A DNA stretch of 64,000 nucleotides from Paenibacillus sp. USDA918EY (GCF_009870825.1 NZ_WTWY01000006.1:248001-312000), one strand, 5' to 3'. Positions 25,049 through 35,653 are shown, numbered from the stretch's first letter. The notes: a model not told the origin generated them from the sequence alone. Program-made: numbers and translations.

Positions 25049-26113
25049 TTAAATCATCACCGGCATCGGATCCACCTTCAGCCGGTTCTCCTCCATCCAG
25101 CTCCGCTCCTCGTTAAACAAATACACGCGGTGCACCAGCACCCTTACATGCTGTCCCGGCGTCAGCGACGGCTTCTCCAGCGAGCGGTAGGTCATCAGCT
25201 TATGGCCGCCGACTTCCACCTCCACCATCCATTCGCTGCCGCGGAAATGAAGGCGGTGCACGACCCCTTCCTCCGTGGCGGAAGGCATCGTGAATTCATG
25301 GGCATCCCCAACTTCGATGTATTCGGGCCGAATGAGCGCGCGCGTTCCAGCGCCGGATCCCGCTTCCTCAAAGCCCCGAAGCTCCGACGCGTCGTCGATG
25401 ATCGTGGATTCCCCGATAAACGACGCGACGAAAGGCGTTTTCGGCTCTTTGTATATGTCCCAAGGCGTTCCTTTCTGCTCCAGGCGCCCCTGGTTCATGA
25501 TCATGATTTCATCGGCGACCTCGATCGCCTCATCCTGGTCATGGGTTACGAAAATCGAGGTGATGCCCACGCGTTCGATCAGCTCGCGCAGCCAAGAGCG
25601 CAGCTCCTGCCTGATTTTGGCGTCGATCGCGGCAAAAGGCTCATCCAGCAGCAGCAGCTGCGGCTCGGGAGCCAAAGCCCGCGCAAACGCGACGCGCTGC
25701 CGCTGCCCGCCGGACAGCTGATGGGGATAGCGCTTTTCGAAGCCGGACAGGCCGGTCAGCTCCACCAGTTCCATGACGCGTTCCTTCAAAACCGGCTTGG
25801 CGACCTTTTTCACCTTCAGCCCGAATGCGATATTGTCGTACACCGTCATATGCTTGAACAGCGCATAGTTTTGAAAAACGAAGCCGATCCCGCGCTCCTG
25901 CGGCAGCAGATTGGTGACCGGATCGCCGTGGAACAGAATCTCTCCGGCATCCGGCTGCTCCAGGCCGGCCAGCATTCTAAGCACCGACGTTTTGCCGCCG
26001 CCGCTTGGGCCGAGCAGCCCGATCAGATGGCCTTTCGCGATGTCAAAGCTCACGTCCTTGACGGCGTGGAAACTGCCAAAATGCTTGTTTAATCCGCGAA
26101 CCTCAATATGCAT
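25049..26113 (-). CDS. cysA: Sulfate/thiosulfate ABC transporter ATP-binding protein CysA
   Basis: ATPase of the sulfate importer, 354 residues. It has the Walker A GPSGGGKTS (35-43), GFVFQNYALFKHMTVYDNIA, the signature LSGGQRQRVAFARAL, the Walker B LLLLDEPFAAID and the H-loop FVTHDQDEA. A C-terminal TOBE-like regulatory domain (about 250-354) follows. It starts one base after the cysW stop and is the last gene of cysT-cysW-cysA. Confidence 0.93.
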   Translation of the reverse strand: MHIEVRGLNKHFGSFHAVKDVSFDIAKGHLIGLLGPSGGGKTSVLRMLAGLEQPDAGEILFHGDPVTNLLPQERGIGFVFQNYALFKHMTVYDNIAFGLKVKKVAKPVLKERVMELVELTGLSGFEKRYPHQLSGGQRQRVAFARALAPEPQLLLLDEPFAAIDAKIRQELRSWLRELIERVGITSIFVTHDQDEAIEVADEIMIMNQGRLEQKGTPWDIYKEPKTPFVASFIGESTIIDDASELRGFEEAGSGAGTRALIRPEYIEVGDAHEFTMPSATEEGVVHRLHFRGSEWMVEVEVGGHKLMTYRSLEKPSLTPGQHVRVLVHRVYLFNEERSWMEENRLKVDPMPVMI

Positions 26114-26114
26114 G

Positions 26115-26912
26115 TCAGTGCACTCCCCTTCTTTTTTTCGCCCATTCCATCATAAGCATAAGCCCGATCGAAAATGCCGCCAGCACCAGCGCCGCCCCGT
26201 TGGCCGAAGTTACGTTGAAATTTTCGACATCCTGATAAATGAGGGTCGTCGCGGTTTGCGTCCGGTTGATGATATTGCCGGAAACGACCAGCACCGCGCC
26301 GAACTCCCCGAGCGCCCGGGCGATGGTCAGCACCACGCCGTAAATGACCGCCCAGCGGATCGACGGCCATGTCACCTTCCAGAACGTCGTCCAGCTGTAG
26401 GCGCCAAGCGTGGAAGCCGCCTCCTCCTGCAGCGTGCCGATTTCCTGTAGAACGGGCATCACCTCGCGCACCATGAGCGGAAACGTCACGAAGAGCGTCG
26501 CGATGACCATGCCTGGAAACGCATAAACGATCTTGAAGCCGATATGGTCGAAAAAGGTCCCCGCCGCGCTGCCCGGACCAAGCAGCAGGACGATCATCAG
26601 GCCACCGATGACGGGAGACACCGCGTAAGGCAAATCGACAATGCTGTTCAGCAGCCTTCTCAGCCACCGGCTCATCCAGTTGCCGCGCACCAAGTAAACG
26701 GCCGTCATCATCCCAAGCAGCGTGTTCAGTATCGTCACCGTGACAACCACAAGCGCCGTCATCATAAAAGCATGCAAAGCCTCGGGCCGCGAAAGCGCGT
26801 CCCCAAGCGTGCCAAGCCCGCCGCTAAAGGCGGCCGTCGTCATTTTGGCCAGCGGGATGATCAGTAGTACGGTAAATACGGCATAGGTCAGTACGATCCA
26901 CAGTTTATTCAT
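26115..26912 (-). CDS. cysW: Sulfate ABC transporter permease CysW
   Basis: Membrane subunit of 265 residues with six predicted helices. The permease coupling (EAA) motif lies in EEAASTLGAYSWTTFWKVTW, followed by ARALGEFGAVLVVSGNI, a CysW/CysT hallmark. The ATG overlaps the cysT stop as ATGA, so translation is coupled. The long in-frame reading upstream to 27551 is the shadow of cysT. Confidence 0.93.
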   Translation of the reverse strand: MNKLWIVLTYAVFTVLLIIPLAKMTTAAFSGGLGTLGDALSRPEALHAFMMTALVVVTVTILNTLLGMMTAVYLVRGNWMSRWLRRLLNSIVDLPYAVSPVIGGLMIVLLLGPGSAAGTFFDHIGFKIVYAFPGMVIATLFVTFPLMVREVMPVLQEIGTLQEEAASTLGAYSWTTFWKVTWPSIRWAVIYGVVLTIARALGEFGAVLVVSGNIINRTQTATTLIYQDVENFNVTSANGAALVLAAFSIGLMLMMEWAKKRRGVH

Positions 26913-27724
26913 TGATTTTTCCCCCGTGTCTGTACCCAGTTCACAACCCATAAAATGATGAACGACAACGTCAGCAGCAGCACCGACACCGCGGCCGCGC
27001 CAGCCGTATGGTCGCTTTCGACTTCCCCGTAAATATAAACGGAAGCGACCAGCGTCCTTCCGGGGATGTTCCCCGCCACGAGCACCACCGCGCCGAACTC
27101 CGCCAGCGCTCTGGAAAAAGCGAGCATCCCGCCGCTTATGATGCCGGGCAGCATCGAAGGCAGAACCACCCGAAAAAACACCCTGAATCCCGACGCGCCA
27201 AGCGTCCTTGCCGCTTCTTCCTCCGACGGATCGATCTCTTCCAGCAGCGGCTGCACCGCGCGGATCACGAACGGAAACGTCACGAACACCATCGCGATAA
27301 TAATGGCCGGCGGGTGAAACACGATATCGAAGCCTAGCGCCCCGGCGGCTTTGCCGACCCAGCTTGCGGGTCCAAGCAGCAGCAGGATCATCAGCCCGCC
27401 CACGGCGGTCGGAAGCGCAAAAGGCAGATCCACCAGGCTGTTCAGCAGCGTTCTTCCCGGAAAACGGCAGCGCACCAGCACCCATCCGATCATCGTGCCG
27501 ATCAGCATATTGATGACGGCCGCGACCAAAGCCAGCCTGACCGTCAGCCAAACCGCCTTCCAGGCGATGGGATCGGTAACGCTCTCCGCAAACTGGCGCC
27601 AGCCTTCCGAAAGGGAATGGTAATAGACGCCAAGCAAAGGAAGGATCACCAGCAGCAAAAAATATAAAAGCAGGGTGCTGCGGAACCCCCAGGTCCAGCC
27701 CTTATGTCGCAGCAATGTGTTCAT
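26909..27724 (-). CDS. cysT: Sulfate ABC transporter permease CysT
   Basis: First gene of the sulfate importer operon: 271 residues, six predicted helices. It has SLVDLPFALPTAVGGLMILL, the EAA loop EEAARTLGASGFRVFFRVVL and RALAEFGAVVLVAGNIPGR. The ATG follows GGGGAGGAAAAGC. Upstream on the minus strand lies an AT-rich stretch with a possible TACAAT -10 (about 27785). Control by the sulfur regulator CymR is expected in Firmicutes, but no clear operator was found. Confidence 0.93.
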   Translation of the reverse strand: MNTLLRHKGWTWGFRSTLLLYFLLLVILPLLGVYYHSLSEGWRQFAESVTDPIAWKAVWLTVRLALVAAVINMLIGTMIGWVLVRCRFPGRTLLNSLVDLPFALPTAVGGLMILLLLGPASWVGKAAGALGFDIVFHPPAIIIAMVFVTFPFVIRAVQPLLEEIDPSEEEAARTLGASGFRVFFRVVLPSMLPGIISGGMLAFSRALAEFGAVVLVAGNIPGRTLVASVYIYGEVESDHTAGAAAVSVLLLTLSFIILWVVNWVQTRGKNQ

Positions 27725-27901
27725 ACGGCTTTTCCTCCCCGTCTGATTGAATCCGCGTGACGCAATGCGCCTATTGCGCGTATTGTACATATGTCATAAA
27801 TATGGTTTTGCGGTAAAATTAATTGAATTCCTATTTGTATACTCGGCTTTTACTTAAGAGATACTTTACCAAAAACTGTTTGTCATCGTCAATATGTAAG
27901 T

Positions 27902-27931
27902 TTGTATGGAATTTAGAAAATAATGTACAAT
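27902..27931 (+). promoter_or_regulatory. Promoter of yjbQ
   Basis: TTGTAT and TACAAT are separated by 18 nt in an AT-rich region, about 92 bp before the yjbQ start. The rest of the 299-bp gap with cysT shows no gene. Confidence 0.5.
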
Positions 27932-28023
27932 GCGAAAGGAATCGAAAACGGCTGCGGCGAAGTGGTTAAGTTGCCGCAAAATCGCGGCTTGAAGGACAAG
28001 ATAAACAAGAAAGGGGAATACCT

Positions 28024-28425
28024 ATGCTGCACACGATCGAGCTGGCTACGGCCGGCCGCGACGAAATGAGGGATATTACGCGGGACATCCGCTCGCTGGT
28101 CCAAAAAAGCGGAGTGAAGGAAGGAACGGTGCTGGTTTATTGTCCGCATACGACCGCCGGAATCGCCATCAACGAAAACGCGGACCCGGACGTCAAACGG
28201 GACGTTTTGATGCGCCTGGACGAAGTGTATCCATGGGAGCATCCCAAATACCGCCACATGGAAGGGAACACGGCTTCCCATTTGAAGTCGATCACCTGCG
28301 GACCGTCCCAAACGGTCATCATTGCCGGAGGCGATCTCTTGCTCGGCCGCTGGCAGGGGATCTATTTTTGCGAATTCGACGGTCCCCGCCGCAGGCAGTG
28401 CCACGTTAAAATCATGCAGGGGTAG
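28024..28425 (+). CDS. yjbQ: YjbQ-family protein (UPF0047, thiamine phosphate synthase-like)
   Basis: A 133-residue compact protein with the family signature [31 protein letters not shown] and the C-terminal [17 protein letters not shown]. The E. coli member has weak thiamin phosphate synthase activity; the physiological role is not established. The ATG follows AAAGGGG. It is a single gene with its own promoter. Confidence 0.9.
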   Translation: MLHTIELATAGRDEMRDITRDIRSLVQKSGVKEGTVLVYCPHTTAGIAINENADPDVKRDVLMRLDEVYPWEHPKYRHMEGNTASHLKSITCGPSQTVIIAGGDLLLGRWQGIYFCEFDGPRRRQCHVKIMQG

Positions 28426-28754
28426 TTGAAGCAGGGCGTACATGAGACAAGCCCGGCCAAAGCAAAACAAAACAGGCGTTGGGGTTCAGGCTTTTGTTCG
28501 CCTATCCCCTTCACCATCTCATCTGCATGTATCTGCTTTGACGCAATACCAATTCAGCGCTATAAAGCAATCATCCGTCAAGAGACGCCGATTCACGAAT
28601 TTTCCAATCTGCGGATACCGTTCTTTGTGGTTTGTTTTGATGGTACCCGTTCAGAAAGACGGCAGGCGTTTGCCAAAATATATTCGGGGCAGGTTCGCAA
28701 AAAAACGAACCACCCGCTTGCGAAACGGACATGCGGCATCGAACGACGATGCTT
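28426..28754. other. Gap without a recognisable gene
   Basis: The 329-bp stretch between yjbQ and the convergent tetR gene has short open frames with no recognisable family or ribosome binding site. One hairpin GGTTCG-CAAAAAAA-CGAACC (about 28692-28711) has an A7/T7 loop. It is not followed by a T-run, so it is a poor terminator. Confidence 0.4.
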
Positions 28755-29339
28755 TTACCGCAAGCATTCGCAGCATATTTTCACGTGCGCCAGCGCCGCG
28801 GGTTTCACTTCCTCAAAAGTGACCCGGTCCTGAATGTAATACGAGATGAACCCGTGCATGGACAAAAACAGTGTCAGCGGAAGATTCCGGCAGAATTCCT
28901 GGCCGTGCTTTTCCTCGCTCATATAGCGGCGAACGATGGAGGCAAACAGCTCCAGGCAGCGGCCCTGCTCCGTACGGCAGTAGGACAACAGCTCTTCGTC
29001 CCGGATCATGAACATAATCTCGTACTGGTACGGATGGTCCAGGCCAAAGCGGATAAACTCGAGCATGAGCTGCTCCACTTTGGTCAAGTCCTGCACCGGG
29101 GAAGCCTTGATGACCTTTTTCAGCTGGACCGCAAGATTGTTGAAATCCTCCACGACGATCGCGTAAAACAGCTCCGCCTTTTCCTTAAAATGATAATACA
29201 AGGAACCATGACTGTAACCTAAATGCTGACCTATACTGCGCATGGAGATGGCCCTGTAGCCCTTTGTGACGAACAAATGCCTGGCGGCCTCCAGAATCCT
29301 CTCCCTGGACAACTCCTGTTCCACTGCTCTTCTTGCCAT
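28755..29339 (-). CDS. TetR/AcrR-family transcriptional regulator
   Basis: A 194-residue repressor. The N-terminal helix-turn-helix is clear: RILEAARHLFVTKGYRAISM, then SIGQHLGYSHGSLYYHFKEK. The ligand-binding C-terminal half has no recognisable signature. It begins 5 bp after the yigZ stop, so the two form an operon. Its targets are unknown; no efflux gene lies next to it. Confidence 0.85.
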   Translation of the reverse strand: MARRAVEQELSRERILEAARHLFVTKGYRAISMRSIGQHLGYSHGSLYYHFKEKAELFYAIVVEDFNNLAVQLKKVIKASPVQDLTKVEQLMLEFIRFGLDHPYQYEIMFMIRDEELLSYCRTEQGRCLELFASIVRRYMSEEKHGQEFCRNLPLTLFLSMHGFISYYIQDRVTFEEVKPAALAHVKICCECLR

Positions 29340-29344
29340 AGACC

Positions 29345-29977
29345 TTATTCCCCTTCAATAAAATAAAGCTGCTCACCCTCCGTAATCAGGGATTGCCCCT
29401 GCGTCAGATCCACCATCCACGACACGAACGCGTCCTTCTCCGCATCGAGCGGCAGGCATTCCAGCGTTACTTTGTCCGTAAAACGTGTCTCCCCCATACG
29501 TACCTCTCGACCCCGAAGCTCATTTTCGACCTTGCCGAGCCACGTGTAATCTAATTCTACAAAAATTTGCCGATGAAGTACACGAGTAATCGCTTCCCCC
29601 GCCTCAATCGCCGCGACGGCCCCGTCCGTGTACGCGCGGATCAGCCCTCCGGCCCCGAGCAAAATGCCGCCGAAATAACGGGTAACGACGATCGCCACGT
29701 TTTTCAGCCCCTGGTTTTTGATGACCTCGAGGATCGGCTTGCCCGCGGTTCCGCTGGGTTCCCCGTCATCGGACTGCTTTTGGATTTCATCCCGTTCCCC
29801 GATCATGTAGGCGAAACAGTTATGGGTGGCGTTCCAATGTTTTTTCCGGATGTCCTCGATAAAAGCGTTTGCATCTTCTTCGTTTTCAACCGGCATGATA
29901 TGTCCGATGAAACGCGATTTTTTGATAACGATTTCTTTTTCCCCGCTCTTGCGAACGGTACGGTAACGTTCAATCAT
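29345..29977 (-). CDS. yigZ: YigZ/IMPACT-family protein
   Basis: A 210-residue protein of the UPF0029 (IMPACT) family, proposed to act near translation or ribosome stress. The start of homologues is matched by MIERYRTVRKSGEKEIVIKK. The signature QSDDGEPSGTAGKPILEVI and RYFGGILLGAGGLIRAY follow, then the C-terminal DUF1949-type domain. An upstream in-frame TTG (30007) has GGGGGA at good spacing and is an alternative start. It is followed directly by tetR. Confidence 0.88.
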   Translation of the reverse strand: MIERYRTVRKSGEKEIVIKKSRFIGHIMPVENEEDANAFIEDIRKKHWNATHNCFAYMIGERDEIQKQSDDGEPSGTAGKPILEVIKNQGLKNVAIVVTRYFGGILLGAGGLIRAYTDGAVAAIEAGEAITRVLHRQIFVELDYTWLGKVENELRGREVRMGETRFTDKVTLECLPLDAEKDAFVSWMVDLTQGQSLITEGEQLYFIEGE

Positions 29978-30081
29978 TTCCTTTGGTACCCTTTCCCAGA
30001 TTGGCAAGAAAGCAGTCCCCCGCTTTTTTTCAACCGGTGAACTGCTTCCTTCTGCCTTGTGTTCATTCTTAAGAGGTTTTG

Positions 30082-31437
30082 TTATTCAGAAAGTCTGGCT
30101 TCCAGATCGGCCTTTTCCTTTTCATAGCCTGGTTTGCCCAGCAATGCGAACATATTTTTCTTGTAAGCTTCAACGCCCGGCTGGTCGAATGGGTTCACGC
30201 CGGAGAGATATCCGCTGATGCCGCAAGCTTTTTCAAAGAAATAAACCAGGTATCCGAAAGAATAAGGAGTCAGATCCGGCACGGTTACGATCAAGTTCGG
30301 AACTTGTCCGTCGGTGTGTGCCAGCATCGTGCCCTGGAACGCCTTTTTGTTCACGAAATCCATCGTTTTGCCGGCGAGGAAGTTCAAGCCGTCCAGATCG
30401 TCCGGATCGCTTTCGATCGTAATTTCCTCAGTCACCTTGTCCACCTGAATGACGGTTTCGAAAATGTTCCGGCTGCCTTCCTGAATGAATTGGCCCATGG
30501 AGTGCAGATCGGTGGAGAAATCGACGGAAGCAGGGTAAATGCCTTTGTAATCCTTGCCTTCGGATTCGCCGTAAAGCTGTTTCCACCATTCCGATACATA
30601 GTGCAGGGAAGGCTCATAGTTTACGAGAATTTCGATCGCTTTGCCTTTGCGGTACAGAGCGTTACGAACGGCGGCGTATTGGTAAGCTTCGTTTTCGGCA
30701 ACGTTCGGGTTGCTGTATTCTTTGGCCGCGTCGGCAGCGCCTTTCATCATTTCTTCGATGTTGATGCCGGCCGTTGCGATTGGAAGAAGGCCTACCGCCG
30801 TCAGCACGGAATAACGTCCGCCTACGTCGTCCGGAATGACAAAGGACTCGTACCCTTCTTCGGTCGCAAGCTTTTTAAGCGCGCCTTTGGCTTGGTCGGT
30901 TGTTGCGTAAATGCGTTTCTTCGCTTCTTCTTTGCCGTATTTTTTCTCCAGTGCGGCGCGGAAAATGCGGAATGCGATGGCCGGTTCCGTCGTGGTACCG
31001 GATTTGGAAATCACGTTCACGGAGAAATCTTTGCCTTCGATCAGGTCGAGCAGATGGGTCACGTACGTCGAGCTGATGTTGTTGCCGGCAAAATAGATTT
31101 CAGGCGTTTTGCGCTTATCCTTCGGCAAATAGTTGTAGAAGGAATGCGACAATGCTTCGATCGCCGCGCGTGCGCCAAGGTAGGAACCGCCGATGCCGAT
31201 GACGATCAGAACGTCGGAATCGCTTTGGATTTTAGCGGCCGCTTTTTGGATGCGGGCAAATTCCTCTTTATCGTAAGCGGTCGGCAGATCGATCCATCCG
31301 AGATAATCGGAGCCTGCGCCGCTTTTGTTGTGCAGCTGCTCGTGAGCCAGTCGGATCGGCTCCGCGAAATAATCCACTTCATGCTGGTTGACGAATGCAA
31401 GGGCTTTGCTGTAATCGAATTTCAACGGGTTTGACAT
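30082..31437 (-). CDS. pgi: Glucose-6-phosphate isomerase
   Basis: Interconverts glucose-6-phosphate and fructose-6-phosphate in glycolysis. The 451 residues match the shorter Bacillus-type enzyme. Motifs are [33 protein letters not shown], the active-site loop [14 protein letters not shown] and [18 protein letters not shown]. The ATG follows AGGAGGTAC. A single gene by spacing: it is 104 bp from yigZ and 240 bp from its divergent neighbour. Confidence 0.95.
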   Translation of the reverse strand: MSNPLKFDYSKALAFVNQHEVDYFAEPIRLAHEQLHNKSGAGSDYLGWIDLPTAYDKEEFARIQKAAAKIQSDSDVLIVIGIGGSYLGARAAIEALSHSFYNYLPKDKRKTPEIYFAGNNISSTYVTHLLDLIEGKDFSVNVISKSGTTTEPAIAFRIFRAALEKKYGKEEAKKRIYATTDQAKGALKKLATEEGYESFVIPDDVGGRYSVLTAVGLLPIATAGINIEEMMKGAADAAKEYSNPNVAENEAYQYAAVRNALYRKGKAIEILVNYEPSLHYVSEWWKQLYGESEGKDYKGIYPASVDFSTDLHSMGQFIQEGSRNIFETVIQVDKVTEEITIESDPDDLDGLNFLAGKTMDFVNKKAFQGTMLAHTDGQVPNLIVTVPDLTPYSFGYLVYFFEKACGISGYLSGVNPFDQPGVEAYKKNMFALLGKPGYEKEKADLEARLSE

Positions 31438-31677
31438 TTGTCTGTACCTCCTGGTTTCATCTCTACTCCGCGCTCTAAAAAATAGCTTTAGAATAGGATA
31501 CTTGAATTTCCTGCCGCTCGCAAGCACGAAAGAAAGCTCTTGAAAAAACGGCTCCTTGATGTGCCTGCTTGGGCTTCGTGGTAAAATAGTAAAAGCTTTT
31601 TAAAATTTTTCGGGATGCGTACCGGGCCTTTCGGTGCCGGCGCGCAGCGTCCCTCCACGAAAGAAAAGGTGAATACG

Positions 31678-32577
31678 ATGCAAAAAATAGGTTTTATCGG
31701 ACTGGGTACCATGGGAGCGCCGATGGCATCCAATCTGCTGAAAAAAGGTTACCAGGTGACCGTCTATAACCGCACGGCCTCGAAATGCGAACCGCTGATC
31801 GCGGAAGGCGCCTCATCGGCCGCAACACCGCGTGAAGCCGCCGCAGGCCGCGACGTCGTCATCACGATGGTCAGCAACGACGATTCGATTCGCGAAGTGT
31901 TTTACGGCGAAGACGGCGTTTTAGGCTCGCTTCAGGCAGGCATGACCGTGATCGATTCGAGCACCATCTCCCCCGGACTCGTCAAGGAAGTCGCCGCTTC
32001 CGTTTCGGAGCTGGGCGCCCATTTCCTCGACGCGCCGGTAACCGGCAGCAAGCCTGCGGCGATCGAAGGCACGCTCGTATTTATGGTCGGAGGCGAAGCT
32101 TCCGTCTTGGAAAACGTCTCCGACATTTTGAATACCCTTGGCAAAAAGATTATCCATATGGGTCCAAACGGCAGCGGCTCCGTCGCCAAGCTGGCGCATA
32201 ACACGATGGTCGGCATCAACAACCTCGCGCTCGCCGAAGGTTTCGCCATTGCCGCCAAATCCGGCATCCCGGCGGACAGCTTCCTCGAGCTGGTTCAGCT
32301 CGGTTCGGCGGGAAGCAAAGCGGCGGATTTGAAAGGCCGCAAAATCATCGAAGCCGATTTCAGCAACCAGTTTTCGCTGGCGCTTATGCTGAAGGACTTG
32401 AAGCTCGCTTCCTCCTTGACCGACGCTTCGGGCATCCCCTCCCCGATGCTGAACATGGCCAAAAGCCTGTTCCAAGCCGGCCAAACGCAGGGGTACGGCG
32501 ACGAGGACCTGTCGGCCGTCGTCAAATGCTACGAAGCCTGGATCGGACAAACGATCGGCGGCAAGCCGCTGGATTAA
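31678..32577 (+). CDS. NAD(P)-dependent beta-hydroxyacid dehydrogenase (HIBADH/GarR-type)
   Basis: A 299-residue member of the 3-hydroxyisobutyrate / tartronate semialdehyde reductase family. It has the Rossmann motif FIGLGTMGAPMASNLLKKG, the substrate motif DAPVTGSKPAAIEGTL and the catalytic Lys region GSGSVAKLAHNTMVG. Succinic semialdehyde or glyoxylate reduction is as likely as 3-hydroxyisobutyrate oxidation. The ATG follows AAAGGTG. A TGGTAAAAT extended -10 at 31579-31587 is the best promoter candidate. Confidence 0.9.
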   Translation: MQKIGFIGLGTMGAPMASNLLKKGYQVTVYNRTASKCEPLIAEGASSAATPREAAAGRDVVITMVSNDDSIREVFYGEDGVLGSLQAGMTVIDSSTISPGLVKEVAASVSELGAHFLDAPVTGSKPAAIEGTLVFMVGGEASVLENVSDILNTLGKKIIHMGPNGSGSVAKLAHNTMVGINNLALAEGFAIAAKSGIPADSFLELVQLGSAGSKAADLKGRKIIEADFSNQFSLALMLKDLKLASSLTDASGIPSPMLNMAKSLFQAGQTQGYGDEDLSAVVKCYEAWIGQTIGGKPLD

Positions 32578-32661
32578 GTTTGACCCGTTCCTCCGCCGGT
32601 ATGCATCGGAGTTTCGGCACCCGCGGCTTTGAGCCTGCAACAGGCTCATGAAAAGATGACT

Positions 32662-32708
32662 AAAAGGGTAAGGCTGCATCATGACGCAGTCTTACCCTTT
32701 TATTTTTA
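32662..32708. terminator. Bidirectional terminator
   Basis: The stem AAAAGGGTAAG/CTTACCCTTTT with an inner CTGC/GCAG pairing is followed by a T-rich run on plus. It lies between the convergent dehydrogenase and ppnP genes. Confidence 0.88.
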
Positions 32709-32754
32709 TTCGTTTTTCGGATTCGGTCGCTCAACCTTTAAAAGGGGAGCGCCA

Positions 32755-33075
32755 TCAAGCTTCCTCCGGATAGGAGCAGCAGTAGTCCGTTACGCTGAAC
32801 ACTTCCAGGGCGAATTTCGAACGGGCCGGCACATGGAACGTCAAAGGACCGTCAATGTCCTGCCAAGCTTCTTGACCCGGCAAAAGCACTTTAAGCTTGC
32901 CGGAAAGGATTTCCATGATCTCAGGACCATCCGTACCGAATTCATACGTGCCCGGAAGCATAATGCCAAGCGTAACCTTGCTTCCGTCTTCCAAGACGAC
33001 GGTCCGGCTCGTGACCTGACCGTCGTAATAAATATTCGCGGCTTTGACAACCGTCGCGTTGTTGAATTCCGACAT
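32755..33075 (-). CDS. ppnP: Pyrimidine/purine nucleoside phosphorylase PpnP
   Basis: A 106-residue cupin-fold phosphorylase (former DUF1255/YaiE). It has VTLGIMLPGTYEFGTDGPEI, MEILSGKLKVLLPG and the C-terminal FHVPARSKFALEV. It splits nucleosides with phosphate to base and pentose-1-phosphate. The ATG at 33075 follows GGAGC. It is 56 bp after tkt on the same strand, so ribose phosphate released here could feed the pentose phosphate enzyme encoded beside it (inference). Confidence 0.9.
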   Translation of the reverse strand: MSEFNNATVVKAANIYYDGQVTSRTVVLEDGSKVTLGIMLPGTYEFGTDGPEIMEILSGKLKVLLPGQEAWQDIDGPLTFHVPARSKFALEVFSVTDYCCSYPEEA

Positions 33076-33131
33076 GAATACCACTGCTCCTTATCCCATG
33101 AAACTTAGATTTGTGCCGATAGCGAAACGTA

Positions 33132-35150
33132 TTAAAGCAGCGCTTTGACGCGTTTAACGACGTTTTCCACCGTAAATCCGTATTCTTTCATGACGACATC
33201 CCCAGGAGCGGATGCACCGAAGGTCGTGATGCCAAGGATATCGCCTTTGTCTCCGACGTAACGTTCCCAGCCGAAGGTTTGCGCCATTTCGACCGCAAGA
33301 CGCGCCTTGACGTCAGGCAGGATGACGGAATCTTTGTAAGCCTGGTCTTGTTTTTCGAACAGATCCCAGCTTGGCATGCTGATAACGCGTGCTTCAATGC
33401 CTTCTTTGGCGAGTTCTTCCTGGGCTTTAACGGCCAGTTGAACCTCGGAGCCTGTTGCGATGATTTGAGCAACCGGCTTGCCGTTTTTCGCATCGGATAC
33501 GACGTAAGCGCCGCGCTTGATGCCTTCTCTTGCTTTTTCGGCGGTTCCTTCAAGGATCGGCAGGTTTTGGCGAGTCAGCACCAGCGCTACCGGATTTTCC
33601 TTGTTTTCGACCGCATAAGCCCATGCCGCGGACGTTTCGTTGCCGTCGGCCGGACGGATGACCGTCAATCCAGGGATAATGCGCAGGGAAGCGAGCTGTT
33701 CGATCGGCTCGTGCGTAGGTCCGTCTTCACCGACCGCGATGCTGTCATGCGTCAGCACGTAAGTCACAGGCAGTTTCATGATGGCGGACAAACGTACCGC
33801 AGGACGCAGATAATCGGTAAATACGAAGAACGTACCGCCGAATGGCTTCAGTCCGCCGTGCAGCGCCATGCCGTTAATCGCAGCAGCCATGCCGAATTCG
33901 CGTACCCCGAAGTAAATGTTGCGGCCTTCGCGGCTTTCCGGCGTATAGTTCGCCTGACCGTTCAAGTGGGTCATTGTGGAGCTTTCCAGGTCGGCAGATC
34001 CGCCAAGCAGCTGAGGCACGTTGCCTACGAGTCCGTTCAAAGCATTGCCGGATGCCACGCGCGTGGAAACGGCTTTGTCGCCTACAGCGTATTTCGGCAG
34101 GTCTTTATCCCAACCTTCCGGCAGGTCGCCGGCAACGGCTTTTTCGAATTGGGCCGCCAGTTCAGGATAAGCTTTTTTGTAAGCCGCAAACTGCTCGTCC
34201 CATTCCTTGTTCACTTTGATGCCATGTTCTTTTACTTTTGCAAAATGCTCGCGCACTTCTTCAGGTACATAGAAGTCTTCTTCGTATACCCATTTGTAGA
34301 ATTCTTTGGTCAATTTTGCTTCTTCAGCGCCAAGCGGAGAACCGTGCGTACCGCCATGGCCGCCTTTGCCCTGCTTGTTCGGGCTTCCGTAACCGATGAC
34401 CGTTTTCACTTCGATCAGGGTCGGTTTTTCCGTTTCGGCTTGCGCCTCGGAGATCGCCTTCTCGATTGCAGCCAAGTCGTTGCCGTCTTCAACGCGCAGC
34501 ACTTGCCAGCCGTATGCTTCGAAACGTTTTGCCACATTTTCGGAGAAGGACAGGTTCAGTTTGCCGTCGAGGGAAATGTCGTTGGAATCGTAAAGCACGA
34601 CCAATTTGCCAAGCTTCAGGTGGCCGGCAAGGGAAGCCGCTTCGGAAGCTACGCCTTCCATCAGGTCGCCGTCGCCGCAAATGGCGTAGGTGTAATGGTC
34701 AACCACTTTGTATTGGTCTTTGTTGTAGGTAGCGGCCAGCTGCGTTTCGCCAAGCGCCATACCTACCGCCATCGCAATGCCTTGACCAAGAGGACCGGTT
34801 GTAGCGTCAACGCCGGCCGTATGTCCGAATTCAGGGTGGCCCGGAGTCAAGCTTCCCCATTGACGGAACCGTTTCAACTCTTCCATTGGAAGATCATATC
34901 CGCTCAGGTGCAGCAAGCTGTACAGCAGCATGGATCCATGTCCTGCGGACAAAACGAAACGGTCGCGGTTAATCCAAGTCGGATTTTCCGGATTGTGGTT
35001 CATCGTTTTGGCGAACAATTGGTATCCCATTGGCGCAGAGCCCATCGGCATGCCGGGATGTCCGGAATTTGCCTTCTCGATGGCATCGATGGCGAGCGTA
35101 CGGATGGTCGTAATCGACAGGTTATCGATTGTCTGATTTTTTTCAGTCAT
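33132..35150 (-). CDS. tkt: Transketolase
   Basis: Thiamine diphosphate enzyme of the pentose phosphate pathway, 672 residues. It begins [20 protein letters not shown], then [34 protein letters not shown] and the thiamine diphosphate motif [18 protein letters not shown]. The pyrimidine domain has [15 protein letters not shown]. The ATG follows AAGGAGGATACAC. Probably in an operon with ppnP. A long open frame on the opposite strand is only codon-bias shadow. Confidence 0.96.
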   Translation of the reverse strand: MTEKNQTIDNLSITTIRTLAIDAIEKANSGHPGMPMGSAPMGYQLFAKTMNHNPENPTWINRDRFVLSAGHGSMLLYSLLHLSGYDLPMEELKRFRQWGSLTPGHPEFGHTAGVDATTGPLGQGIAMAVGMALGETQLAATYNKDQYKVVDHYTYAICGDGDLMEGVASEAASLAGHLKLGKLVVLYDSNDISLDGKLNLSFSENVAKRFEAYGWQVLRVEDGNDLAAIEKAISEAQAETEKPTLIEVKTVIGYGSPNKQGKGGHGGTHGSPLGAEEAKLTKEFYKWVYEEDFYVPEEVREHFAKVKEHGIKVNKEWDEQFAAYKKAYPELAAQFEKAVAGDLPEGWDKDLPKYAVGDKAVSTRVASGNALNGLVGNVPQLLGGSADLESSTMTHLNGQANYTPESREGRNIYFGVREFGMAAAINGMALHGGLKPFGGTFFVFTDYLRPAVRLSAIMKLPVTYVLTHDSIAVGEDGPTHEPIEQLASLRIIPGLTVIRPADGNETSAAWAYAVENKENPVALVLTRQNLPILEGTAEKAREGIKRGAYVVSDAKNGKPVAQIIATGSEVQLAVKAQEELAKEGIEARVISMPSWDLFEKQDQAYKDSVILPDVKARLAVEMAQTFGWERYVGDKGDILGITTFGASAPGDVVMKEYGFTVENVVKRVKALL

Positions 35151-35640
35151 GTGTATCCTCCTTAAGGGTTTTCGATGAATAAAGCCAGCGGCGCCAAATC
35201 GCGTACCCGGGCAAACGCTGCGATAACACGACAAAAGAAAGCGCAAAAGCCTTCTCCCGCTTACGGATTTATAAGAAGCTCCGCTTGAATGTTTCATTTT
35301 GACTTATTGTAACACTTGGCAGTCTTCTTTTCCATATCCTTTATCACCATTCCCTGCAGCGAACTTCATTATGCGGCAACAATTGACAGCGGGCCGAAGA
35401 TTGCAAAATCGTAATATACCGCGCATTAAAGCGGTCACATTCAGCTTGGCGCGCCTTATCTTAATGCACAACATTTGTCATAAATTTTTTTGCCCGAAGG
35501 GGTCTCCGCTAGAAGTTTAAGGGGATAAGCTGGAGTGATTCGTCTTCCGGGATGCGTCCGGCACGAATCATGGGGACGGTCTTCGGCCTGCCGGCGAGAT
35601 CGCCCATTTTGCAAAAGAAAAAGGACTCTCGGACGAGGCC
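35151..35640. other. Gap between tkt and the toxin cassettes; candidate tkt promoter
   Basis: No gene is seen in this 490-bp stretch. On the minus strand TGTTACAAT (TACAAT at 35306-35311) is an extended -10 without a good -35, about 155 bp before tkt, and is the best promoter candidate. An arm pair ATTCGT...ACGAAT near 35538-35568 is weak. Confidence 0.35.
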
Positions 35641-35647
35641 CTTATGG

Positions 35648-35653
35648 TATAAT
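35648..35653 (+). promoter_or_regulatory. Toxin promoter, copy 1 (extended -10)
   Basis: TGG directly precedes a perfect TATAAT, giving an extended -10; no good -35 is seen. The transcript would start near 35660. Confidence 0.75.

Noticed and set aside
26913..27551. In-frame N-terminal extension of cysW
   Set aside because: It is the other frame of cysT; the ATGA overlap and the usual CysW start set the true N-terminus at 26912.
28426..28754. Overlapping open frames of about 130 codons in the gap after yjbQ
   Set aside because: No ribosome binding site, no family resemblance and compositionally odd; treated as non-coding.
33279..35165. Long open frame (about 628 codons) opposite tkt
   Set aside because: It mirrors tkt through codon bias, shows no recognisable motif and has no ribosome binding site; tkt is certain.
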